NCBI RefSeq assembly: GCF_040537815.1
Contig: NZ_JBEWSZ010000001.1
Span: 3,286,001-3,350,000, forward strand
From: Mesorhizobium shangrilense
GTDB taxonomy: Bacteria; Pseudomonadota; Alphaproteobacteria; Rhizobiales; Rhizobiaceae
Length of the DNA: 64,000 nt
Reading direction: 5' to 3'
The notes under the pieces are model-generated. The model saw only the letters and a list, made by a program, of their open reading frames with translations, was not told where the DNA came from and ran no database searches. The translations under genes and the position numbers were made by a program. Shown one piece after another: positions 56,751 to 64,000 of this stretch; the stretch's first letter is position 1, and each line of letters begins with the position of its first letter.

Positions 56751-58738
56751 TCTGCTGCTTCTCGCACCGGGCGAGGACGTGGCAGTTCGGGGAACCGCTC
56801 GCAGGCCGCATCGAACGCCGCCTGGACGCCCTCCGGCCCCGAACGTCCCTTCATGCGGCGGAAGATCTCCGTCTTGACGAAGAACCGCCAATGGATCGGC
56901 AAGTCCCTCAGTATGGCGGTGAGCCGGTCGTAAGCCAACGGCGTCCACTGCGCTTCGTAACGGTCGCGCTCCGGACCGAAATGGAAATGGCCGGCGGCTG
57001 GCCCCTGGCGTGCGCGCAGCCTTTCCGTTGCCTGCTCGTCGACCTCGCCGCCACTGATGACGACGCCATAGTCCCGTTCGGCCGCCGTCGCCGAAACATA
57101 GCCGCGCCGCACATCCTGCGCGACCCGCCAGGGCTCGCGCAGATGCGGATCGCCGCGCCCGCCACCTCCGGCGGAGCGGATATCGAGCACGTCGCCGGGC
57201 TGCAGGACAGCCGTGTCGATGTTGCCAAGCCGCCGCTCGTGCTCGGTCCCCGGATTGACGACCATGTCAGACAGGCCGGCCGCTTTGCCGCCCAGCACAC
57301 CCCAGGGACGAAAGAAGCTGCGGTCCCGGTTGCGCGCCGTGATCCTGGAGTCGGGGGCGAAGACACGGAAGGCCATCTCGGTCGCCAGGCCGCCGCGCCA
57401 GCGGCCCGCACCGCCACTGTCCCTGGCGAGCCCGTATTTCACGAATTCGACCGGGGTCTCGGTCTCGGTGATCTCGATCGGCGTGTTCTTGAGATAGGCT
57501 GCATCCGCGCCCGATCCATTGGTCCCGTCGCGATGCGGCATCGCGCCGCCGCCGCCCACCACGGGGTTCACCGCCGTTATGACAGTCTTACTGGTCCGCT
57601 CGTCCGTGGTCATGACGTTGACGATGCAGTTGTTGCCGGCCGGCGCCGCGGGCAGGCGTTCCGGCACCGTTTGCGAGAAGGCGCCGAAGATGACCGACCG
57701 CAACCGGGCGCAGGTGAGCGAGCGCATGCCCACTGCGGCGGGATGGACCGGATTGAGCACCGAACCTTCGGGCGTGATGCAGGTGAACGGCCTGGTGAGG
57801 CCCGTATTGAGCAGGATCTTCGGGTTGAGCGTATAGAGCACGTAATAGACGCCCACCAGCAGCATGGTGTGTCGCGGGTCGCCGCCTGAAGGCACGTTGA
57901 GCGAGGAGCCGAGCTGCGGATCGGAGCCGGTGAAGTCGAGCACCGCCTCGTCGCCTTTGATCGTCAGCGTCAGCTTCAGCCTGCAGGGATTGGCCTCGAC
58001 CGAATCCTCGTCGGCATAATCGGCGAACTGCCATGTGCCGTCGGGCATGGCGCGCAGCACGTCGCGCGCCTGCGCCTCCGCATGGTCGAGAAGAGCCGAA
58101 ACGCCCTCGATGAAGCCGGCCTTGCCGAACTTCCTCACCATCGCCTGGATCTTGCGCTCGCCGGTGTTGAGCGCGCCGACCAGCGCCTTGATGTCGCCGA
58201 TGTTTAGGTCGGGCTTGCGCACATTGGTGCTCATGATCCGCAGGATCGTCTCGTCGAAGACACCCTCGTTCACCAACTTCATGGGCGGAAAGCGGATGCC
58301 TTCCTGATGGATTTCGGTCAGCGCCCGGCTGAGCGAAGCCGGCACCGCGCCACCCATGTCGGTGTTGTGGATATGCCCTCCGGTCCAGGCGACGATCTCG
58401 CCATCGACGAAGACCGGCTTCCACAGATGCGTGTCGGGCGCGTGCGTGGCGACGTGGCCGGAATAGGGATCGTTGGTGAACGCAACGTCCCCCGGCCGGT
58501 AGTCGTCGACCATGGCGATCGCGCGGTGATATGAAAGCCCCGGATACCAGGTGGCGCCAAGTTCCATCGGCACGGCGAAGGTCGCGCCTGAACGGTCCAT
58601 CAGCATCACCGTAAAATCCTGCGTCTCCTTGACGAAGGCGGAGTGCGCGGTGCGGTGCAGCGTGTGGGCCATGTTCTCGGCGGCCGCGCGAGCATGGTTA
58701 GCCAGAACCTGAAGATTTGTCCGGTCAAACAAAGGCAT
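56747..58738 (-). CDS. hyuB: Hydantoinase B / oxoprolinase family protein
   Basis: 663 aa HyuB domain protein. NMAHTLHRTAHSAFVKETQDF, GDVAFTNDPYSGHVATHAPD, GHIHNTDMGGAVP and RDSGGAGRWRGGLA are characteristic. The ATG at 58738 (or a GTG at 58741) overlaps the hyuA stop. With HyuA it makes an ATP-dependent amidohydrolase that opens cyclic amides such as N-methylhydantoin or 5-oxoproline. Acetone and acetophenone carboxylases belong to the same superfamily but need extra subunits not seen here. Confidence 0.88.
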   Translation of the reverse strand: MPLFDRTNLQVLANHARAAAENMAHTLHRTAHSAFVKETQDFTVMLMDRSGATFAVPMELGATWYPGLSYHRAIAMVDDYRPGDVAFTNDPYSGHVATHAPDTHLWKPVFVDGEIVAWTGGHIHNTDMGGAVPASLSRALTEIHQEGIRFPPMKLVNEGVFDETILRIMSTNVRKPDLNIGDIKALVGALNTGERKIQAMVRKFGKAGFIEGVSALLDHAEAQARDVLRAMPDGTWQFADYADEDSVEANPCRLKLTLTIKGDEAVLDFTGSDPQLGSSLNVPSGGDPRHTMLLVGVYYVLYTLNPKILLNTGLTRPFTCITPEGSVLNPVHPAAVGMRSLTCARLRSVIFGAFSQTVPERLPAAPAGNNCIVNVMTTDERTSKTVITAVNPVVGGGGAMPHRDGTNGSGADAAYLKNTPIEITETETPVEFVKYGLARDSGGAGRWRGGLATEMAFRVFAPDSRITARNRDRSFFRPWGVLGGKAAGLSDMVVNPGTEHERRLGNIDTAVLQPGDVLDIRSAGGGGRGDPHLREPWRVAQDVRRGYVSATAAERDYGVVISGGEVDEQATERLRARQGPAAGHFHFGPERDRYEAQWTPLAYDRLTAILRDLPIHWRFFVKTEIFRRMKGRSGPEGVQAAFDAACERFPELPRPRPVREAAE

Positions 58739-60822
58739 CACTCCGGGAAGGTCAGCAGAAGGTTGAGATGGCGGTCGACCCTTGCCTGCGCTCCGGCGGG
58801 AATGGCGAAGGTGGTGTCTTCCTGAACGACCACGGCAGGCCCGCGAAACGTGCTGCCCGGCACGAGGGTCTGCCGGTCGTGGAGGTCGACGGTTTCGACG
58901 CCCAGGCCCGTATAGACCGAAAGCCGGCGCGCCGGACTGGCGGGGACATCGATCTCGTCGGTCTCCGGGAAGGAGAGCGCCGGACCCGCGCCTACGGCGG
59001 ACAGTCTGATATTCACAAGCTCGATCTGGCCGTCCGGATCGTGGAAATCGTAGAACCGCTCATGGGTGCGGTGGAAGGCCTGCTCGATGGCTGCTGTGTT
59101 GCCGTCCGCCAGCCATTCCGGCGACAACACGACCTCGATTTCATAGCTCTGCCCGATGTAGCGCATGTCGCAGGAGAGATTGAGTTGCGCGGCCGCGTCG
59201 TGCCCCTGCGCCGCGAGCCAATCGCGGCCCTCTTGCGCGAGGGTCTCGAACGCCTCGCGAATTCCGGGGAGCGATGTGCCCGACAGCGGGGTGAAGATGG
59301 TGCGAATGAAGTCTCCGCGCAGATCAGCCACCAGCCCGCCAAGCGCCGACACCACGCCAGGGCGGCGAGCCGCCATGACGCGCTTCATCCCGAGTTCGCG
59401 GGCAAGGAAGGCGCCGAGCATGGGGCCGCCGCCGCCGAAGGGCATCAGCGTGAAATCGCGCAAGTCTACGCCGGCGCGCGAGGCGAGTTTCTCGACCTCG
59501 ACGAACATTTCCGACACCGCGATGTCGAGGATCGCCTGCGCGGTCTGCTCGACCGGGCGGCCGAGCCGAGCGGCAAGGTCGCCGACCGCGCGATGCGCCA
59601 GTCCGGTATCGATCTTGAGCTGGCCGTAGGCCATCTCGCTGTGGCCAAGCCATCCGCACACCACCATGGCGTCCGTCACCGTCGCCCGCTCGCCACCACG
59701 GCCATAGCAGGCTGGTCCAGGCGTCGAGCCGGCCGACTCCGGCCCGACGCGCAGCACCCCTTGCGCGTCGACACTGGCGATCGAGCCGCCGCCAACGCCG
59801 ATCGAGCTCACCGATACGGAAGGGATATGGAGCGGAAATTCGCCGATCAGTTCACCGGTGCCGAACTGCGCCTCGCCGTCGATGATGAGCGCGAAGTCGG
59901 CCGAGGTCCCGCCAATGTCGAGGGTAAGGACCTTGTCCTCGCCTGCCTGGCGCGCCAGCCACGAGGCGCCGATGACGCCGGAGGCCGTTCCCGACAAAAG
60001 CATGTTCACGCAGGCGCGCTTGCCTTCGGCAGCGTTCATCAGCCCACCGTTCGACTTCGTCAGCATCGGACGGGCCGGCACGCCGCGGTCCTTCAGCCGC
60101 TCTTCCAGCGCCGTCAGATAGCCCGAGACGCGCGGATGGACATAGCCATTGAGAATGGCGGTCGAGCTGCGCTCGTATTCGCGGATGACCGGCCACACCT
60201 CCGCCGAGGAGAAGACGAAGAGGTCTGGCGCGAGTCGCGCGATCGTTGCCTTGACGGCGGCCTCCTGGGCGGCATTGCGCCAGGAATGGAGGAAGGACAC
60301 GATGATCCCTTGCGCCCCGTTGGCTTTCGCCGCCGCGACCGCCCTCTCCACCGCCGCCATGTCCGGTGCCCTGGATTCACTTCCATCGGCACGCATGCGG
60401 ACCGGGATGCCGAACACCATGTCGCGCGAGATCAGCGGATCCGGCCGCGAGCAGAACAGCGAATACATGTCCGGCATTCGAAGCCGCGCGAGTTCGATCA
60501 CGTCCTCGAAGCCCGCATTGGTGAACAGCGCGAGCGGCGCGCCCTTGCGCTGGATGATTGTGTTGATACCGACGGTCGTTCCATGCACGAAGCGCGTCAT
60601 ATGGGTAGGATCAAAGCCTTCGCGTTCAGCCAGAAGGGTGAGACCCGTCATCAGCTCGGCGCCGGGGTCTTCCGGCGTCGTCAGCACCTTCAGCGATGCA
60701 ACCCGTCCGGAACGGGCTTCGAGCGCACAGAAATCGATGAATGTCCCGCCGATATCGACGCCGACCTTCCAGTCGGCTTCGTCCCGCGCCCCATCAGCCG
60801 CGCGAGCGATGGCACTGTCCAT
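58738..60822 (-). CDS. hyuA: Hydantoinase A / oxoprolinase family protein
   Basis: 694 aa. VGVDIGGTFIDFCAL (~residues 20-34) and LTLDIGGTSADFALI (~300) are the ATP-binding actin-like motifs, and FVHGTTVGINTIIQRKG is the family signature. The ATG at 60822 has GAAGGG 8 bp upstream. It is the first gene of a four-gene overlapping unit (hyuA, hyuB, gamma, alpha). It binds and hydrolyses ATP to drive ring opening on the HyuB partner. A LysR gene lies 89 bp upstream on the same strand. Confidence 0.9.
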   Translation of the reverse strand: MDSAIARAADGARDEADWKVGVDIGGTFIDFCALEARSGRVASLKVLTTPEDPGAELMTGLTLLAEREGFDPTHMTRFVHGTTVGINTIIQRKGAPLALFTNAGFEDVIELARLRMPDMYSLFCSRPDPLISRDMVFGIPVRMRADGSESRAPDMAAVERAVAAAKANGAQGIIVSFLHSWRNAAQEAAVKATIARLAPDLFVFSSAEVWPVIREYERSSTAILNGYVHPRVSGYLTALEERLKDRGVPARPMLTKSNGGLMNAAEGKRACVNMLLSGTASGVIGASWLARQAGEDKVLTLDIGGTSADFALIIDGEAQFGTGELIGEFPLHIPSVSVSSIGVGGGSIASVDAQGVLRVGPESAGSTPGPACYGRGGERATVTDAMVVCGWLGHSEMAYGQLKIDTGLAHRAVGDLAARLGRPVEQTAQAILDIAVSEMFVEVEKLASRAGVDLRDFTLMPFGGGGPMLGAFLARELGMKRVMAARRPGVVSALGGLVADLRGDFIRTIFTPLSGTSLPGIREAFETLAQEGRDWLAAQGHDAAAQLNLSCDMRYIGQSYEIEVVLSPEWLADGNTAAIEQAFHRTHERFYDFHDPDGQIELVNIRLSAVGAGPALSFPETDEIDVPASPARRLSVYTGLGVETVDLHDRQTLVPGSTFRGPAVVVQEDTTFAIPAGAQARVDRHLNLLLTFPE

Positions 60823-60855
60823 GATGCGTCCCTTCTGTCTGCCCAACCGAAGCTG

Positions 60856-60916
60856 GCATAAGCGGGGGTTCAGGGTCCAAGATGTATGATGAGCAAGGCT
60901 ATAAGTCTTGCTTATG
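60856..60916. promoter_or_regulatory. CATAAGC/GCTTATG sites upstream of hyuA
   Basis: CATAAGC at 60857-60863 and a perfect inverted repeat ATAAGtcttgCTTAT at 60901-60915, which overlaps the LysR stop codon. A third copy, GCTTATG, is at 61836-61842 in the LysR/FAD-oxidoreductase spacer. The spacing and repeats suggest a LysR-type operator controlling hyuA and the divergent gene. Confidence 0.5.
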
Positions 60917-61817
60917 CTTTCGCGCGATGTTCACCGAGGACGGTTGAACAGGCCGCGCGGATTTCGTCGCGCATCATCTCATCGGCGCGCGAAAGGGCTC
61001 GTGTGCGCGAGGTCAGAAGCGCGATCGGAAATTCCGGCCCCGCCGCGAGCGGCCTGACGGCAAGCCCGGCAAACTGGTGCCACGGCAACAGCGCATCGAC
61101 GAGCGCGATGCCCAGGCCAGCCTGAACGAAGCCGACCGCGGAGATGGAGACGTCGATCTCGATTGAAGGCGAAAGCGTGACGCCCTGTGCACGGGCCGTG
61201 AGGGCCAGTTCGTCAGCAGGGCGGGTGTTTCCGCGATAGGATATCAGCTCTTCCCCAACGAGATCGGCGAGCGTCAGTTCGGTCTTCATGTCCAATGCAT
61301 GTCCAGCGGGCAGCAGGCATGCGAAGCCGACACTGCCGATTACCTGCGCCTCGATGTCGGGAGGCAAGCGGTCGTCCATGGCCATGCCCAGGCTGACATC
61401 CCCGGCGCGCAGCATGTCGATGATCGCGGCGATCGGGGCGATATGAGAACGCAGCAAAATATCGGGATGCCGCGCCCGGAACCCGGTGAAGGCGCGCGGC
61501 AGTATCGCCATGGCCGGCGGCGGCGAAGCCGCGACCCGCACCAGCCCCGTCCGGCCCAGACGCAGGTCGGTGGTCTTTCGGCGGAGGCCCTCGAGCCCCG
61601 CCGACAGCCGTTCGGCATCGGCGAAGATTTCGAGCGCCTCCGGGGTCGGCCGCAGCCGGCCCTTGACGCGCTCGAACAGCGTGAAGTCGAGTTCGTCCTC
61701 GGTGTGAAGCAGAATCTGGCTGAGGGCGGGCTGGGAAATGTTCAGCATCCGCGCCGCGGCGGTCACTGTACCCGCGCGCATGACGGCGATAAAAACTTCG
61801 AGCTGCCGGGCCCGCAT
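60912..61817 (-). CDS. LysR family transcriptional regulator
   Basis: 301 aa from the ATG at 61817, with GGAG 5 bp upstream. The HTH is RARQLEVFIAVMRAGTVTA followed by ARMLNISQPALSQILLHTE, and the effector domain includes GDVSLGMAMDDRLPP and GFVQAGLGIALVDALLP. A longer frame upstream is not supported. It lies between hyuA and the divergent flavoprotein gene, so it is the obvious regulator of both. Confidence 0.88.
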   Translation of the reverse strand: MRARQLEVFIAVMRAGTVTAAARMLNISQPALSQILLHTEDELDFTLFERVKGRLRPTPEALEIFADAERLSAGLEGLRRKTTDLRLGRTGLVRVAASPPPAMAILPRAFTGFRARHPDILLRSHIAPIAAIIDMLRAGDVSLGMAMDDRLPPDIEAQVIGSVGFACLLPAGHALDMKTELTLADLVGEELISYRGNTRPADELALTARAQGVTLSPSIEIDVSISAVGFVQAGLGIALVDALLPWHQFAGLAVRPLAAGPEFPIALLTSRTRALSRADEMMRDEIRAACSTVLGEHRAKA

Positions 61818-61926
61818 TGGCACTCCATAGGTAAAGCTTATGGTTCTTGTCCAAAGCCATCTTTGACGCAATGGCGCGGCGCGGACAAGATCGGGCGGGG
61901 AATGTTGCTTTTCGCAAGAGGCCGCT
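61818..61926. promoter_or_regulatory. LysR / FAD-oxidoreductase divergent promoter
   Basis: 109-bp spacer containing GCTTATG (61836-61842), the same heptamer found upstream of hyuA. CCATA and TTATGG flank it as a partial palindrome near the LysR start. This is the expected place for an autoregulatory LysR site. Confidence 0.45.
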
Positions 61927-63045
61927 ATGGATGTGATTGTGCTGGGCGGCGGACTGATGGGGACGGCTTCGGCCTTTTTCCTTGCCAGGCGCGGCGCACG
62001 CGTGACGCTGATCGAGCGCAACCGGATCGGTACCGGAGCAACTGTCGCCTCGTTCGGCAACATCCGGCGCACAGGGCGCCATCTGTCCCAGCTTCCGCTG
62101 GCCCACCGCTCGCTCGGGCTGTGGGGCGAAGCCGACAAGATGCTGGGCCGCGACGTGGAATTCCGCGCCACCGGCCATATCCGGCTGATCTTCGATGCAG
62201 GCGGTCTCGCCGACATGCGGCAGTATGCCGAGGCAGCGCGGCCATGGGGGCTTGAGCTGGAGGAGCTCAGCCCACGCGAGATTCGCGCCCGTTTTCCCGG
62301 TCTCGGTCCCGAAGCGATCGCGGCGTCATTCTCTCCGCAAGATGGCAGCGGCAATCCGCGACTGATCGCACCGGCCTTCGCCGAGGCTGCCCGCAAGCTG
62401 GGTGCTGAAATCATCGAGGACGCCGAGGTCGGGAAGATCACCTACACGGGCTTCGGTTTCGTTGTCTCCAGTTCAAAGGGTAGTTTCGCAGCCGACTGCC
62501 TGCTCAACACCGGCGGAGCCTGGGGCGCACGCATCGCCGCTCAGTTTGGCGAAGAGGTTCCGCTCGACGCCCGCGGCCCGCAGATGGGCGTGACCGAGCC
62601 GCTGCCGCATCGGATCCTGCCGGTGGTCGGCATCTGGACGCGTGACAAGGCCCATGGTGCCTATCTGCGTCAGGTCGAGCGGGGCAACATCGTCTTTGGC
62701 GGCGCGGCCGAAAGGGTGCCGGTGGGCCTGGATCCGGGCCATGCGAGCGCCGACCCCGCGCTACTGCCGGCGCAATTGCGCGCCGTCGCCCGTCTGCTGC
62801 CGGCAATCGCGCAGGTCTCGCTCATCCGCACGTGGTCAGGCTGCGAGGGCTATGTGCAGGACATGCTGCCTGTCATGGGACGCTCGGCGACGACGCCAGG
62901 CCTGTTCCACGCCTTCGGCTTCTGTGGACATGGCTTCCAGCTCGGTCCTGGCGTGGGTGACGCCATGGCCGAACTCATCACGACCAACCGTTGCGAAACG
63001 CCGCTCGACGATTTCAGAGTCGATCGCTTCAACTGCGCAGCCTGA
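61927..63045 (+). CDS. DAO-family FAD dehydrogenase, second candidate beta subunit
   Basis: 372 aa. DVIVLGGGLMGTASAFFLARRGARV binds FAD, IGTGATVASFGNIRRTGRHLSQLP is the second family segment, and FHAFGFCGHGFQLGPGVG closes over FAD. It is shorter than the 53732-55057 protein and differs in its N-terminal active-site stretch, so it is not a recent duplicate. It is transcribed divergently from the LysR gene. It could be the catalytic partner of the HcnAB-like subunits encoded in the hyu operon. Confidence 0.87.
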   Translation: MDVIVLGGGLMGTASAFFLARRGARVTLIERNRIGTGATVASFGNIRRTGRHLSQLPLAHRSLGLWGEADKMLGRDVEFRATGHIRLIFDAGGLADMRQYAEAARPWGLELEELSPREIRARFPGLGPEAIAASFSPQDGSGNPRLIAPAFAEAARKLGAEIIEDAEVGKITYTGFGFVVSSSKGSFAADCLLNTGGAWGARIAAQFGEEVPLDARGPQMGVTEPLPHRILPVVGIWTRDKAHGAYLRQVERGNIVFGGAAERVPVGLDPGHASADPALLPAQLRAVARLLPAIAQVSLIRTWSGCEGYVQDMLPVMGRSATTPGLFHAFGFCGHGFQLGPGVGDAMAELITTNRCETPLDDFRVDRFNCAA

Positions 63046-63390
63046 AGGAGCACTAACGACATCCGCTCAACGATCCTTTGGCCGCTAAAAGTGGGATGGT
63101 CACTCTCGTCCGATCCTTCGAGTATGACATCTCAAGCGGGCGTGGCGCTCTAGGCACGAAGATTTCCTGATGGTTTTGCCCATCGGCGAACCAGCCCTGG
63201 CTCGGAGGGTGCGCAAGGCCGAAATCACAACCACCCAATTGCACGTCGTTGCCGCCGATTACCGCACGTGTCGATGCAAGGTCTTTCGAAACCGGGGGGT
63301 GAGCTACGTGTGACGAGTGGCATCAACGAGACGAAGAAAATCGACGAACAGGCCAAAACCGTTTCGTTCAGAGCCCCTAGATTTATCTGA
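63046..63390. other. Non-coding stretch before the iterons
   Basis: About 345 bp between the flavoprotein stop and the iteron array. A 63-codon frame on the minus strand (63053-63244) has no recognised homology and no clear ribosome site. Nothing else was identified. GC drops toward the tRNA end. Confidence 0.45.
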
Positions 63391-63427
63391 CAAGTAGCAC
63401 AATAGGTAACACAAATAAGTAAAATGA
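63391..63427. repeat. 12-bp iterons, array B, beside tRNA-His
   Basis: CAAGTAGCACAA (63391-63402), TAGGTAACACAA (63403-63414) and a degenerate TAAGTAAAATGA (63416-63427). The units match array A at 25835-25870 in period and consensus (TNNGTNNCACAA). The array lies about 67 bp beyond the 3' end of tRNA-His, the side used by integrases that target tRNA genes. Confidence 0.65.
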
Positions 63428-63493
63428 AGCGAGATCAACGGCCAGAAACTTGAAATTATCCAGCAAATTCAATTATTTATCTGAAAAACCTAA

Positions 63494-63570
63494 TGGTACC
63501 GTTGGCTGGGATCGAACCAGCGACCTCCGGATCCACAATCCGGCGCTCTAACCATCTGAGCTACAACGGC
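63494..63570 (-). tRNA. tRNA-His (GTG)
   Basis: 77 bases including encoded CCA. The 5' end reads GCCGTTGTAGCTCAGATGG; the anticodon stem-loop CCGGATTGTGGATCCGG carries anticodon GTG; the T arm has GGTTCGATCC. The acceptor pairs G1:U72, then C2:G71 to G7:C66, with A73. The base before G1 is T, so there is no encoded G-1. Loss of G-1 with A73 and G1:U72 is the known alphaproteobacterial tRNA-His form. Confidence 0.97.
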
Positions 63571-63720
63571 ACGCTTGCCTGAGTGGATACAGTCAGAAGT
63601 TCATTCCGCGTGATCCACTCTGTCGTTCGGCGATGCGTCCATACGGGCTTATGGATTTTAATTCAAGGCTTTTGGAAAGCAAAGGTGACTTCCCCACATC
63701 CGCGCGACATTCGCCGGGCA

Positions 63721-63835
63721 AAGAAAAAGGCCGGCGGGAGGAGGTGCCGGCCTTTTCCTGTTACGAGCCAGCGGGAGGAGGTGCTGGCTGGTCACCCCGG
63801 GGAGCAGAGGGAGGAGGTTCCGCCCGCCGGGTATT
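63721..63835 (-). ncRNA. Candidate small RNA with three CCUCCUCCC-loop hairpins (cuckoo/CcsR-like)
   Basis: On the minus strand the element ACCTCCTCCC occurs three times: at 63809-63818, 63773-63782 and 63736-63745. The last two are exact 10-base loops closed by perfect stems, AGCCAGC/GCTGGCT (7 bp, 63766-63772 with 63783-63789) and AAAAGGCCGGC/GCCGGCCTTTT (11 bp, 63725-63735 with 63746-63756). The first is an imperfect hairpin. The 3' hairpin ends in a T-rich tail and serves as terminator. Loops exposing an anti-Shine-Dalgarno CCUCCUCCC define alphaproteobacterial cuckoo/CcsR-type RNAs. It lies in the 3' region of the phasin gene, so it may be processed from that mRNA. The 5' end is approximate. 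Confidence 0.7.
63725..63756 (-). terminator. Rho-independent terminator
   Basis: A perfect 11-bp stem, AAAAGGCCGGC with GCCGGCCTTTT, around a 10-base loop, followed on the minus strand by TCTTTG. The A/T-rich outer pairs and GC-rich core make a strong terminator for the phasin transcript and/or the small RNA. The symmetry could also let it work on the plus strand. Confidence 0.8.
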
Positions 63836-63914
63836 CGCTTGGTCAAGAGTATTCCACATGATCCTGCTCGAAGAAATGCGGCCTTTCGCTACATCTCCGG
63901 ATCATGCCCAAATA

Positions 63915-64000
63915 TCAGGCGACCTTGATTTCCTTCATCGCCTTCTCGAAGGCGGTCTTGATCGGCTTGGACACGTCCTCGGCTGCCTTGGAGGCAACGG
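63915..64000 (-). CDS. Phasin family protein, C-terminus only (cut by window edge)
   Basis: The last 28 codons read VASKAAEDVSKPIKTAFEKA followed by MKEIKVA and a TGA stop at 63915-63917. The amphipathic Ala/Lys-rich helix and the PIKTAFEKAMKE ending are typical of rhizobial phasins, which coat polyhydroxybutyrate granules. The rest lies outside the window. Its 3' flank holds the multi-hairpin RNA element and terminator. Confidence 0.82.
   Translation of the reverse strand, partial: VASKAAEDVSKPIKTAFEKAMKEIKVA

Noticed and set aside
56747..60822. Acetone carboxylase, to process acetone from DgdA
   Set aside because: The same superfamily, but the third small subunit is absent and the genes are coupled to HcnAB-like subunits instead; the DgdA operon is 48 kb away.
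63721..63820. CRISPR-like repeats (GGGAGGAGGT three times)
   Set aside because: The copies are 10 bp, irregularly spaced, and each is a hairpin loop; there are no uniform spacers or cas genes.
63583..63861. Small protein-coding frame over the hairpin region
   Set aside because: It is Arg/Gly-rich, antisense to the terminator hairpins, lacks a ribosome site, and arises from GC-rich repeats.

Overview
The window is GC-rich and reads as an alphaproteobacterium of the Rhizobiales, most like Mesorhizobium. The evidence is a tRNA-His lacking the usual G-1 (G1:U72, A73), a phasin C-terminus beside a CCUCCUCCC-loop hairpin RNA, a BigR/Blh persulfide operon, and many ABC, LysR and FAD-oxidoreductase catabolic genes. 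Almost everything left of the tRNA-His gene (63494-63570) is accessory catabolism. The 3' end of that tRNA faces these genes, so an island inserted at tRNA-His is a reasonable but unproven reading.

Layout. (1) 1-9132: a tightly packed minus-strand operon. In transcription order it encodes 2,2-dialkylglycine decarboxylase (dgdA), a B12-binding mutase subunit, a MeaB-type GTPase, an acyl-CoA mutase catalytic subunit, an enoyl-CoA hydratase-like protein, an acyl-CoA ligase, an AraC regulator and an SDR cut by the window edge. A LysR gene is divergent. The mutase has Val90, Asp117 and Gln208, the pattern of 2-hydroxyisobutyryl-CoA mutase rather than methylmalonyl-CoA mutase. (2) 9133-10290: remnants of a FAD oxidoreductase and a tyrosine recombinase. 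(3) 10291-19133: a cyclitol/sugar operon (IolE-like, complete ABC importer, Gfo/Idh/MocA dehydrogenase, TIM-barrel isomerase) with a divergent MocR-type regulator. (4) 19231-20915: GST and LysR. (5) 21372-24613: a five-gene sulfide/persulfide operon (Blh, BigR, two YeeE/YedE halves, TauE).

(6) 24664-26840: a scar with three truncated genes and a 12-bp iteron array that recurs next to tRNA-His. (7) 26841-34647: a molybdenum hydroxylase with [2Fe-2S] and triheme cytochrome subunits, an MFS transporter, a 2,6-dihydroxypyridine-monooxygenase-like flavoprotein and LysR, possibly an N-heterocycle pathway. (8) 34652-53508: an amino-acid/amine catabolic region (two paralogous double-GNAT proteins, M20 hydrolase, dehydrogenases, two HAD proteins, class III aminotransferase, oligopeptide-type ABC importer, Lrp). 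(9) 53732-63045: an ATP-dependent hydantoinase/oxoprolinase pair translationally coupled to two subunits of an HcnAB/opine-oxidase-like dehydrogenase, flanked by two candidate catalytic flavoproteins and a LysR. (10) 63494-64000: tRNA-His, a candidate multi-hairpin small RNA and the end of a phasin gene.

The most distinctive system is the first operon. It pairs an enzyme for alpha,alpha-dialkyl amino acids with a B12 mutase whose active site suits alpha-hydroxy, alpha-quaternary C4 acyl-CoA, plus a CoA ligase to activate the acid and an SDR to oxidise the product.
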